64,000 nt of DNA from Flavobacteriaceae bacterium (GTDB lineage: Bacteria; Bacteroidota; Bacteroidia; Flavobacteriales; Flavobacteriaceae), in contig JAGYJA010000006.1 in NCBI GenBank assembly GCA_018402385.1, positions 124,001 to 188,000 of the forward strand. Reading direction: 5' to 3'. The first letter of the stretch is position 1, and each line of letters opens with the position of its first letter. Positions 53,454 through 61,995 of this stretch are shown here, piece by piece. The translations under genes were made by a program, and so were the position numbers. Under the pieces are notes generated by a model. It searched no databases, was not told where the DNA came from, and saw nothing but the letters and a program-made list of their open reading frames with translations.

Positions 53454-54175
53454 AAGTGCGCCTGGGCTTTGCCGTGGCGGCACAAATGGAACCGGATGTA
53501 CTCATTATTGACGAGGTACTTGCGGTAGGCGATATGGGTTTTGTATTGAAATGTTTTAAGACTATTGATACCATATTGCCTAGAACAGCTATAATTTTTG
53601 TGTCCCATAGTATGCCGATGGTATCGCGTATTTGTACTCAAATAATCCTGATAGAAAATGGGATGGCTAACTTTCAGGGAGATGATGTAGCCAAAGGCAT
53701 TGATTTGTATTATACCCGATTTGTAATTAATGAAAGCAGTGTGGTGTTTGACGATGGGAGTGTTAGTTTGGAAAAGGTACAGCTTTTGGATCATACGACT
53801 GGAGAATCCGCCAATCAAATTAATTGGGGAGAAGATTTGAAAATTTTTTTAGGAATCAATAATAAAAAATTAAATTATTTACCATTTATTACAATTAGTA
53901 TTTATGATAAAGAACAAAGGGGAGTGGCATTTCTATATTATGATTTCAAAGAGAAAAGAATAGATAAAGGTATATTTTACATTAACTTTTTACATAATAA
54001 GTTACAATTGTCAAAAGGGAACTATTCTTTAAATTTAATAGTTTATGAAAATACAAAAATGATAAATCCATTATTGAGAATAAATAATATTTTGTCTTTT
54101 CAAGTATTAGTTGAAATTGAAACCTGGCCTCCTTTTTTGTTAGATACAGAATTAAACTATTCAGTAAAATATTAA
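53423..54175 (+). CDS. Wzt-like ABC transporter ATPase, C-terminal part (frameshifted)
   Basis: Continues the ATPase: MPVQNYSSGMKVRLGFAVAA (signature), DVLIIDEVLAVGDMGF (Walker B) and the H-loop VSHSM. After about SSVVFDDGSVSLEK it enters a beta-sandwich C-terminal domain (EDLKIFLGINNKKLNYLPFI, GNYSLNLIVYENTKMI) that in Wzt proteins selects the exported glycan. G+C drops at the join: about 53% for 53101-53160 against 27% for 53881-53940 by hand count. The repaired protein has 400 residues. The stop overlaps the next start (TAATG). Confidence 0.85.
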   Translation: MPVQNYSSGMKVRLGFAVAAQMEPDVLIIDEVLAVGDMGFVLKCFKTIDTILPRTAIIFVSHSMPMVSRICTQIILIENGMANFQGDDVAKGIDLYYTRFVINESSVVFDDGSVSLEKVQLLDHTTGESANQINWGEDLKIFLGINNKKLNYLPFITISIYDKEQRGVAFLYYDFKEKRIDKGIFYINFLHNKLQLSKGNYSLNLIVYENTKMINPLLRINNILSFQVLVEIETWPPFLLDTELNYSVKY

Positions 54176-54906
54176 TGTTGAAAAAGTTTTTTTATTGGAA
54201 ACCTAAAGAATATGAGATTACATTCATATTTGGTGCTGCAAGAGGCGGGACTACTTGGCTTTGGTCGTTATTAGAATCTCACCCTGAAGTAAAACCTTTT
54301 ATAAATGAAAATAATGATTTAGAAACTCTAACCTATGAAACTAGTGAAAGTGGTATTTATGTTAAAGACCCTAAGAATGCTAAAAAAATAATTAAAAGGT
54401 TTTTAAGTAAAAACAAAAAATATAAAGTAATAGAAAAAACACCTTCTCATACGTTCCTTTGGAAAAGTATTATAAATGATTTTCCAAATTCGAGAAATAT
54501 AATTATTATTCGAAATCCATTAGCAATAGTAAATTCAATGATAAGGTCTGATATGACTGCTTTTGAAGGGTATGATTTAAAAAAAGCAATTGATAGTGTT
54601 AAGGCTTATTTTAAATGCTTAATGGAATTGGTCAAATTTGATAAATATCTTATAGTTAGTTATGAAGATTTGCTTTCAAATACAACTGATGAATTATCTA
54701 GAATATTAGATTATTTGAATATTACAAAAGATTTTGTTGAAAATATGGTTCTCTCAAACAAAAAAACATCTAAAGTTAGTGTTAAAGGAGTTTTTAGAAA
54801 AGGTCAAGCAGATTCTTATAAAACCGAGTTTAGCGATAAGGAATTATTGTATCTTGAAAAAAGATTAAAAAATGAACTAGCTTTTTTTAATTCAATAAAA
54901 AAGTAA
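54175..54906 (+). CDS. Sulfotransferase family protein
   Basis: A 243-residue PAPS-dependent sulfotransferase: 5'-phosphosulfate loop GAARGGTTWLWSLLESHPE (20-38) and 3'-phosphate-binding region NSRNIIIIRNPLAIVNSMIR. It would sulfate a sugar of the surface polysaccharide. AT-rich, translationally coupled to the ABC gene by a 1-bp overlap, and followed at once by a glycosyltransferase. A bacterial O-antigen or capsule modification role is inferred from position. Confidence 0.85.
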   Translation: MLKKFFYWKPKEYEITFIFGAARGGTTWLWSLLESHPEVKPFINENNDLETLTYETSESGIYVKDPKNAKKIIKRFLSKNKKYKVIEKTPSHTFLWKSIINDFPNSRNIIIIRNPLAIVNSMIRSDMTAFEGYDLKKAIDSVKAYFKCLMELVKFDKYLIVSYEDLLSNTTDELSRILDYLNITKDFVENMVLSNKKTSKVSVKGVFRKGQADSYKTEFSDKELLYLEKRLKNELAFFNSIKK

Positions 54907-54907
54907 A

Positions 54908-55930
54908 TTGTTAAAGAAGAAATTTAACATATTAGTTGCTACAAATCATCTTGATAAAGTAGGAGGTACAGAAACATATACCTATACTTTAATAGAGGAA
55001 CTTAAAAGGCGTGAAAATATTGAAGTAGATTATTTTACTTTTAAAAAGGGAGAAATTTCAGAAAGAATTGAGCATGAGTTAGGGATATCTTTCTTTCAAA
55101 AAAAAAAGTATGACTTAATTTTAGCAAATCATAATACGGTTGTTCAGAACGTATTCAAGTATGGATATACCATACAAACTTGCCACGGAATCTTCCCTAA
55201 ACTAGAGCAACCTTCAAAATTTGCAGATTTTCACATATCAATATCTAAAGAAGTACAAAATCATTTATCTAAATTAGGTTATAATTCCAAAATTATAAAA
55301 AATGGAATAAATACAAATAAGTATATTTCAAAAAAAGATTTGAATAAACAATTAAAAAATGTTTTGTCATTGTGCCAATCTGAAACTGCAAATGAAAAGC
55401 TTAAACTCTGTTGCGATAAAATGGGATTGAATTTTATTAAAGCAAATAAATTTAAAAATCCAAGTTGGGATATTGCGTCTTTAATAAATGAAGCAGATAT
55501 TGTTGTAGGATTGGGTAGAAGTGCATATGAAGCCATGAGTTGTGGAAGACCAGTTGTGATTTTTGATGATAGGCCTTATTTTGATTCTGTAGGAGATGGA
55601 TATGTTAAAGGTATTATTGATAAAAGTATACAATTTAATTGCTCAGGAAGATTATTAAATAAAAAATTTGAAGTTGAGGATTTACAAAATGAATTATTGA
55701 AGTTTGATATTAAAGATGGTGTGTATCTGAGAAATTATGTTTTAAATCACCTAAATATTGAGAAAGCTATTGACAAATATATTGATGTGTATTTAAAAAG
55801 AAATAGATTATTTTTTTTGAGAAAAAAGTATCTAATTTTATTGTTAAGAGTTGAATCGTTAAAATTAAAACTCACTAAGTATTCAAAAAAAGAGCTTCTA
55901 GATAAGTTTCTTAAAAAAATATTTAAATGA
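54908..55930 (+). CDS. Glycosyltransferase family 4-like
   Basis: A 340-residue GT-B protein: NHLDKVGGTETYTYTLIEEL, YTIQTCHGIFPKLEQP, IKNGINTNKYI and the donor-site motif GLGRSAYEAMSCGRPVVIFD (E in SAYEAMSCG). The N-domain is shorter than usual. The C-terminus is lysine-rich and basic. TTG start 2 bp after the sulfotransferase stop. AT-rich. The sugar transferred is unknown. Confidence 0.85.
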   Translation: MLKKKFNILVATNHLDKVGGTETYTYTLIEELKRRENIEVDYFTFKKGEISERIEHELGISFFQKKKYDLILANHNTVVQNVFKYGYTIQTCHGIFPKLEQPSKFADFHISISKEVQNHLSKLGYNSKIIKNGINTNKYISKKDLNKQLKNVLSLCQSETANEKLKLCCDKMGLNFIKANKFKNPSWDIASLINEADIVVGLGRSAYEAMSCGRPVVIFDDRPYFDSVGDGYVKGIIDKSIQFNCSGRLLNKKFEVEDLQNELLKFDIKDGVYLRNYVLNHLNIEKAIDKYIDVYLKRNRLFFLRKKYLILLLRVESLKLKLTKYSKKELLDKFLKKIFK

Positions 55931-56832
55931 TTTCCATCATCATCCCCAACTACAACCACGCTGCTTTTTTGCAGCAACGGTTGAACAGTGTGTTTCAGCA
56001 GACGTATCAAAACTTTGAAGTGATTCTATTAGATGATGCCTCCACAGATGCCAGTGTAGCTATTTTAAATGAATATAAAGACCATCCTAAGGTATCGCAT
56101 TTGGTGATTAATGAGAGAAACTCGGGCAGTCCTTTTAAACAATGGCAGAAAGGAATTGCATTAGCTAAGGGAGAATATGTTTGGATTGCGGAGAGTGATG
56201 ATATTAATGCAATGAATTTTTTGGAAATTTGTCTGACTCAACTAAATAATGATGTGAATATTGGTTTAATGGCAACTGCATTGATTCAATTTAATCATAC
56301 CGGTGAGACAGGAAGAGTAACTGCTTTTAAAGAGGGTGTTTATGTGGGTAATGAAATTAATATTAATAACTTATCCAGGGGCAACTGCTTTCAAAATGCA
56401 AGTAGTGTAATTTTTAAGCGTTCGCTGGTAAATAATGAGGTTCTTAAAGGCTTGGACAGGTTTAGAATTTGTGGCGACTGGTGGTTGTGGGTGAATATTT
56501 TAAAACATTCTAACCTCGGTTATACAGATAAATTTTTAACCCATTACAGAAAGCACCAAGGAGCTACCACTGCTGATTTATGGAATAACTCCATATTTTA
56601 CCTTGAAGTCAGTTTTATCACTTCTAAATTGTTTCAATGGCATAACTTTAATAATGACAAAAAGGAAAGAATAATAAATTACTGGACTTTAAAAATTCAG
56701 GAAAGTAGTTTACCTGCCTTACAAAAATTCTATTTGAAATATTATTTTAATCGTCTATACTCTACAAAATACTGGTTTAAAAAAATGAAAAAAAAGGGAG
56801 TAGCGATAGTTAGAAAAAAAGGTTTGCGATGA
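55927..56832 (+). CDS. Glycosyltransferase family 2
   Basis: A 301-residue GT-A enzyme: MISIIIPNYNHAAFLQQRLN, VILLDDASTDASVAI, and the metal motif WIAESDDINAM. The mid part SSVIFKRSLVNNEVLKGLDR and a conserved CGDWWLWVNIL are typical of GT2 in capsule loci. Overlaps both neighbours by 4 bp (ATGA), so translation is coupled. Confidence 0.92.
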   Translation: MISIIIPNYNHAAFLQQRLNSVFQQTYQNFEVILLDDASTDASVAILNEYKDHPKVSHLVINERNSGSPFKQWQKGIALAKGEYVWIAESDDINAMNFLEICLTQLNNDVNIGLMATALIQFNHTGETGRVTAFKEGVYVGNEININNLSRGNCFQNASSVIFKRSLVNNEVLKGLDRFRICGDWWLWVNILKHSNLGYTDKFLTHYRKHQGATTADLWNNSIFYLEVSFITSKLFQWHNFNNDKKERIINYWTLKIQESSLPALQKFYLKYYFNRLYSTKYWFKKMKKKGVAIVRKKGLR

Positions 56833-57809
56833 TGGGAGTGAGTGTGGTTGTATGCTGTTATAACAGTTCAGAAAGATTGCCAAAAACACTGGAACATTTG
56901 GCGAAGCAAAAAACTTCAGAAAATATACAATGGGAAATCATTCTTGTAGATAACAACTCCACCGATGATACAGGAAAGCTGGCAATTCAAATTTGGTCCG
57001 CGCTGGGGAACCCTAAAAATCTAAGTGTAGTAGAGGAAAAACAAATTGGTTTGTCTTATGCGAGAAAAAGAGGAATTGATGAAGCTTCCTATGAAGTGAT
57101 ATTATTTTGTGATGACGATAATTGGTTACAGAGTAATTATATCGAAACGGTATTTAATAAATTCAATGAAAATACAGAATTGGGTGCATTGGGTGGATGG
57201 TGTAAACCTGTTTTTGAAGAAACCAGACCTGAATGGTTTGATTTTTTTGCAGGAAATTTTGCTGTGGGGAAACCTGTTAAAACTACCGGGTTTTTAGCAA
57301 ATGACAATTCCTATATTTATGGAGCCGGAATGGCCATACATAAAAAAACGTTGAAAGAACTCGATAGAAAAGGATTCAAAAATATATTATCAGACAGAAA
57401 AGGAACGGCATTGTCCAGTGGAGGAGATGTTGAGTTAATTTATGCTATAAAGCTTATTGGACATCGGGTCTGTTTTGATGAAAATTTATTTTTTTATCAT
57501 TTTATGCCCTCGGGTAGAATGCATTGGGGTTATTTGTTGCGATTGAGAAAATCTATGTATTGGTCAAATTTTGTTTTAGGAATATACAGGGACGCACTGA
57601 AAAATGAAAAATTTGATTTTAAAAGTATTTTAAAAAAAGCAAAACAAGCTTATTTATATGTAAGAAATAACAAGAAGAAGTTGAAAGATATGAGCAGATA
57701 CGATGCACTTCTTTTAAAAAATCAAATCCAAACCAGAAAATTGTATTTAAGAAAAATGTTGTTTTATATTGTTACAAGAAAAAAAATTGAAGCTTTAAAG
57801 AATGCATAA
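56829..57809 (+). CDS. Glycosyltransferase family 2, paralogue 1
   Basis: A 326-residue GT-A enzyme: VVVCCYNSSERLPKTLEHLA, IILVDNNSTDDTGKLA, CDDDNWL and LGALGGWCKPVFEETRPEWF, then YGAGMAIHKKTLKEL, LSSGGDVELIYAIKL and HFMPSGRMHWGYLLRLRKSM. It shares this whole block order with the next gene, so the two are tandem duplicates that have diverged. It overlaps the next gene by 8 bp. Confidence 0.92.
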   Translation: MMGVSVVVCCYNSSERLPKTLEHLAKQKTSENIQWEIILVDNNSTDDTGKLAIQIWSALGNPKNLSVVEEKQIGLSYARKRGIDEASYEVILFCDDDNWLQSNYIETVFNKFNENTELGALGGWCKPVFEETRPEWFDFFAGNFAVGKPVKTTGFLANDNSYIYGAGMAIHKKTLKELDRKGFKNILSDRKGTALSSGGDVELIYAIKLIGHRVCFDENLFFYHFMPSGRMHWGYLLRLRKSMYWSNFVLGIYRDALKNEKFDFKSILKKAKQAYLYVRNNKKKLKDMSRYDALLLKNQIQTRKLYLRKMLFYIVTRKKIEALKNA

Positions 57810-58803
57810 AGGCATCTCCATAATCATCTGCACTTATAACGGGAAATCTAGGTTAGCTAAGACCTTAGAGCACCTAGCACACCAGCAGATTCATTGTGCC
57901 ACGGAAATTATATTAGTTGACAATGCTTCTACAGATGGCACCAAAGCATTTGCCGATCAATGGTGGCTTAAAAATGGGAATCAAGACATAAGGTACCACT
58001 CTTATGAGCAACCCATACCGGGCAAATCCTATGCTCAGGAACTAGGCTATGAAAAAGCAACTTATGAATACCTGTTGGTTTGTGATGACGATAACTGGTT
58101 GAATCCTAACTATGTGCAAACAGCCTATGAGATTATGGAGTCCAATCCGGAAATTGGTGCCTTGGGCGGTTGGTGTGAGGCCGTTTTTGAAAATAAAAAA
58201 CCAGAATGGTTTGATACCTATGCCCGCTATTATGCCGTATCAAAGCAAGGCACAGTAAGTGGAGATGTGACTCATAAAAAGGGTTGTTTGTATGGAGCTG
58301 GCATGGTCCTTAGAAAAAGCCATTGGGAGTATTTGAACCATTTGGGTTTTAAACCCCTTTTAACCTGCAGAAAAGGAAATACCCTTAGCTCAGGTGGTGA
58401 TACTGAGTATAGTTATGTGTTAAGGTTGTTGGGTTATAAAATGTGGTATGATGAGCGTCTATATTTTCAACACTTTATGCCTCAGGGACGTTTGAATCTT
58501 GACTATATAAAGCGCATCCGGAAAGCGATGTCTGAATCCAATTTTGTTGTGCGGGTGTATATTGACAGGCTTAAGAATAATGTAGTATCAGAAAATGCTT
58601 TTCAAAGAAAGTTCAAGTCAGAAATAAGCCATAAATTAAAAAGCAATATAAAGAAAAGACTCTTGGGTTCTTTTGAAGAAAAAGAGCAAGCTAAAGAGTA
58701 TTTCAGAACTCTTAAAAGATTATTCATTGGGTATAATGAGTATATTAAAAACAGTAATTCAATTGATAAGTGGTTATTAAAACACAAAGGCAAAACAGTT
58801 TAA
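57802..58803 (+). CDS. Glycosyltransferase family 2, paralogue 2
   Basis: A 333-residue GT-A enzyme: SIIICTYNGKSRLAKTLEHL, IILVDNASTDGTKAFA, CDDDNWL, LGALGGWCEAVFENKKPEWF, YGAGMVLRKSHWEYLNHLGF, LSSGGDTEYSYVLRLLGYKM and HFMPQGRLNLDYIKRIRKAM. Same block order as the preceding gene. Higher G+C at its 5' part than the genes before 55.9 kb, another sign of mosaic origin. Confidence 0.92.
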   Translation: MHKGISIIICTYNGKSRLAKTLEHLAHQQIHCATEIILVDNASTDGTKAFADQWWLKNGNQDIRYHSYEQPIPGKSYAQELGYEKATYEYLLVCDDDNWLNPNYVQTAYEIMESNPEIGALGGWCEAVFENKKPEWFDTYARYYAVSKQGTVSGDVTHKKGCLYGAGMVLRKSHWEYLNHLGFKPLLTCRKGNTLSSGGDTEYSYVLRLLGYKMWYDERLYFQHFMPQGRLNLDYIKRIRKAMSESNFVVRVYIDRLKNNVVSENAFQRKFKSEISHKLKSNIKKRLLGSFEEKEQAKEYFRTLKRLFIGYNEYIKNSNSIDKWLLKHKGKTV

Positions 58804-58804
58804 T

Positions 58805-60010
58805 TTGAAAAAGAAAATCATTTTCAAAACCAAATCCTTCCCCACAGTATCAGAAACTTTTGTGGTCAACAATGTTGTGGAAGCCATTAAGAACGGTTTT
58901 GAGGTCACAATAATTACAGATAAAAAAAATAACCTCACCAAAAGCTCACAGACACAACTTTTAAACGACCATAAGATACCCGATAAAACAAGGGTTTTTA
59001 CTGAGCCCACAGGAAAATTAAATCGCTATATCACAGCCTTGATGATTTTATTCAATCCGGTTTTATTGTTTTACTATATCAGATATGCAAAATTTAGAAA
59101 GAAGAAAAATTTAAGCCTTTTGTTTCGAATGGCTTTTTACTATCCTTATCGTACAATGACATTTCAAGTGCACTTCGCCAACGCTCTAGAACCCCTTTTG
59201 GAATTAAAAAAAATAGGTTTTTTAAGGTCAAAAATCATTGTCACCTTTCATGGTTATGATGCGTACTATTTACCCACCGGCAAATCACTAGAAAACCTAG
59301 TTAGTGATTATAAAATCTATGTTGACTGGATTACGGTCAATTCGGCTTATTTGAAGAAAAAACTAGTTGAAAAAGGCTTCCCGGAGACAAAAATAATCAT
59401 CGTACCTATCGGTGTGGATGTTGGGTTTTTTAAACCATCTGAATCCAAAAAAGAAATCGAAACACCAATCCAACTAATTACTGTTGCTCGTTTGGTGGAT
59501 TTAAAAGGAGTTGACTATGGCATACAGGTCTTAAAAAAGTTAATCCATTTAGGATATGACGTTCACTACACCATCGTTGGAGAGGGCCCGGAAGAAGATC
59601 ACTTAAAAGCTTTGTGTCATTCTTTGGGTGTTGCTGATAACGTACACTTTTCAGGAAAAAAATCCCAACCGGAAATCAAAAGTCTGTTAGAAAGCCACCA
59701 ACTTTTTCTGATGACTTCCACCATAGACAAAGACGGCAGGAGAGAGGCCTTTGGTGTGGTTTCCCTGGAAGCGCAGGCGATGGAATTACCTGTTGTTGGG
59801 TTTCAATCCGGTGGTTTTCCGGAAACTCTTGTGGATGGTAAAACCGGTTTTCTGGTGGAAGATCAAGATGTAGAAGCCATGGCTACCGCTGTTGAAAAAC
59901 TTATTAATGATAGGCAATTACTTCAGCAAATGGGAAAACAGGCAAGAACTCATGTTGTTGAAAATTTTTCATTTGAAAAAACGACCAAGAAGTATTTGGA
60001 GTTGTATTGA
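58805..60010 (+). CDS. Glycosyltransferase family 4
   Basis: A 401-residue GT-B enzyme, the most standard of the locus: IVTFHGYDAYYLPTGK, WITVNSAYLKKKLVEKGFPE, IIIVPIGVDVGFFKPSESKK, LITVARLVDLKGVDYGI, and the EX7E donor motif EAFGVVSLEAQAMELPVVGF. Resembles enzymes that extend O-antigen, capsule or colanic-acid-type units. TTG start one base after the preceding stop. Confidence 0.93.
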   Translation: MKKKIIFKTKSFPTVSETFVVNNVVEAIKNGFEVTIITDKKNNLTKSSQTQLLNDHKIPDKTRVFTEPTGKLNRYITALMILFNPVLLFYYIRYAKFRKKKNLSLLFRMAFYYPYRTMTFQVHFANALEPLLELKKIGFLRSKIIVTFHGYDAYYLPTGKSLENLVSDYKIYVDWITVNSAYLKKKLVEKGFPETKIIIVPIGVDVGFFKPSESKKEIETPIQLITVARLVDLKGVDYGIQVLKKLIHLGYDVHYTIVGEGPEEDHLKALCHSLGVADNVHFSGKKSQPEIKSLLESHQLFLMTSTIDKDGRREAFGVVSLEAQAMELPVVGFQSGGFPETLVDGKTGFLVEDQDVEAMATAVEKLINDRQLLQQMGKQARTHVVENFSFEKTTKKYLELY

Positions 60011-60047
60011 TAATCTTTCCCTATTTTTACCGTAGTAATTCCAGACA

Positions 60048-61013
60048 ATGAATTCGCAACAGCCTCTAGTTTCCATAATAATTCCCACCTATAACAGGGC
60101 ACATTTGATTGGTGAGACCTTGGAAAGTGTTATTGCACAGACCTACTCAAAATGGGAATGTATTGTGGTGGATGATGGGAGTACAGACAGAACCGATGAA
60201 GTTATTCACAAATACCTTACTAGTGACAATCGTTTTCAATACTATCATCGTCCTCAGGACAGTCCTAAGGGCGCCAATGCTTGTAGAAATTATGGCTTTG
60301 AAAAAAGTAAAGGGTCTTATATACTCTGGTTTGATAGTGATGATTTAATGATGCCTGAAAAAATTGAAGTTCAATTGAATGCCTTGTTAAATGATCCTAA
60401 ATTAGATTTCTGTATTGCAAAATTTTCTAATTTTAATTCAAATAATTCAAACATTGAAGAAATATCTTATTTAAGAAATAGCAACAAATTTCCTAATTAT
60501 AAAGAGTATTTAAGGCATCAACTTTTTTGGGGAACCATTGATTTTTTAGGAAAAAGGAATGTTTTAGAAAATGTTTTTTTTAATGAGTATTTAAAATCAG
60601 GTCAGGAATACCATTTTTTTGTTTTAGTATTACTTAATAAGCCTAAAGGTGTTTTTTTAGATAAAACTTTATCAAAAAGGAGAATTCACAATGAATCAAT
60701 TCAACAAAAAATCCACAGAAACCCCCATCAAAAATATCTAAATAAAGTTGATATGTACTGGTGTTTGTATGAGGATGGAAAGAATAAATTTGATACTAAA
60801 GATGAAGTCTTTTTAATGAGAGAAACTTATCTCTTTCTTCAGTATTTAATGAAATTTAAAGTTTTTCATCCTAAACTTAATAAAATTCACAAAGAAGCAA
60901 AATCTAAATTTGGTGTTTTTAAAGTTTTTAAATTGAGAAGTTTATTATGGCTAAGCTATTTTTCTGGAAAAGGAGATTTGAAAATTAGAAAATTAATTAA
61001 ATCATATTTTTAG
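60048..61013 (+). CDS. Glycosyltransferase family 2
   Basis: A 321-residue GT-A enzyme: LVSIIIPTYNRAHLIGETLE, CIVVDDGSTDRTDEVI, GANACRNYGFEKSKGSYILW and FDSDDLM. The C-terminal half is AT-rich with a basic tail (KIHKEAKSKFGVFKVFKLR). The usual two-lobe architecture is complete. Confidence 0.92.
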   Translation: MNSQQPLVSIIIPTYNRAHLIGETLESVIAQTYSKWECIVVDDGSTDRTDEVIHKYLTSDNRFQYYHRPQDSPKGANACRNYGFEKSKGSYILWFDSDDLMMPEKIEVQLNALLNDPKLDFCIAKFSNFNSNNSNIEEISYLRNSNKFPNYKEYLRHQLFWGTIDFLGKRNVLENVFFNEYLKSGQEYHFFVLVLLNKPKGVFLDKTLSKRRIHNESIQQKIHRNPHQKYLNKVDMYWCLYEDGKNKFDTKDEVFLMRETYLFLQYLMKFKVFHPKLNKIHKEAKSKFGVFKVFKLRSLLWLSYFSGKGDLKIRKLIKSYF

Positions 61014-61026
61014 GTTTAAAATTATT

Positions 61027-61995
61027 ATGTTACAAAATAAAACCCTTCCGACATATTTATTGATGATATCATATGGCCGTCCAAATCATGTTTTGGGTAT
61101 CATTGAAAATTATAAGAGCTCTATTAAGCCGGAAAGTTTTTCAAAATTTTTAATAATAGAAAACACACCTTCTCAACAATTGCATTTGACGCAGGAATTT
61201 TTAATCAAAAATGATATCTATTATGAGTACATAAGTAACTCCAATAAAGCCAGCTTAATTAATTTTTGCTTTAAGAATAGAATTCCCGAGGAGGAAGCTT
61301 TAGTGATTTTAATTGATAATGATATACTGTTCAAGAAAGATTTTATTTTAAATTATTATAACGAAGCAATTGATAAGGGTAACAAATATTATTTTGGGGG
61401 AGCTTTAGAAGTAAAAGTTCCCAATGACATAGAAGAACCCTTGATTCCATATCTTTCAATTTCAGCGCTAGGAAAATCTGACAATGCTTTTATTAAGCAA
61501 AAAAATCCTATGTTTTTAGGTTGTAATTATTGTGTTTTTAAGTCACAATGGAAGTATGTGAACGGACTCGACGAACGTTTCTCAGCAGGTTCAAAAAATG
61601 GTTTGGGTGCTGACGAATCAGTGTTTCAAAAAAAATTAAAATATGTGGGTTTTAAACCTTATTTTGTAAAAAACAATGAAGTACAACATTTAATTGATAC
61701 TGAACTTTATAAGAAAGAGAACGTTTTAAAACGCTTTAAAAATAATGGTTTTACACACGGTTTTCAAACTTTAATTACCTCACAAAAGTTTTTAAAAGCG
61801 GATTATTTAAAAAGACTTTTTTATTTATTCAAGAGGGTTCTATTGTTGAGGTTTCAAGGAGACTATTTAGATTCTAATTTTAAATACTATTATTTTTTGG
61901 GTTTCTTAAAAGCTTCATATTTATATTTAAAAATTGGAAATAATGGTTCATATTTAAAGGGGTTAATTAATGATTCAGTAATATATTTAAAATGA
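61027..61995 (+). CDS. Glycosyltransferase family 2-like
   Basis: A 322-residue protein, less canonical than its neighbours: LLMISYGRPNHVLGIIENYK at the start, LVILIDNDILFKKDF as the DxD-like region, FLGCNYCVFKSQWKYVNGLD and GLGADESVFQKKLKYVGFKP, matching the FxGxxxxxxDxD tail pattern of GT2 relatives. AT-rich. Overlaps the next gene by 4 bp. The donor is unknown. Confidence 0.82.
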   Translation: MLQNKTLPTYLLMISYGRPNHVLGIIENYKSSIKPESFSKFLIIENTPSQQLHLTQEFLIKNDIYYEYISNSNKASLINFCFKNRIPEEEALVILIDNDILFKKDFILNYYNEAIDKGNKYYFGGALEVKVPNDIEEPLIPYLSISALGKSDNAFIKQKNPMFLGCNYCVFKSQWKYVNGLDERFSAGSKNGLGADESVFQKKLKYVGFKPYFVKNNEVQHLIDTELYKKENVLKRFKNNGFTHGFQTLITSQKFLKADYLKRLFYLFKRVLLLRFQGDYLDSNFKYYYFLGFLKASYLYLKIGNNGSYLKGLINDSVIYLK

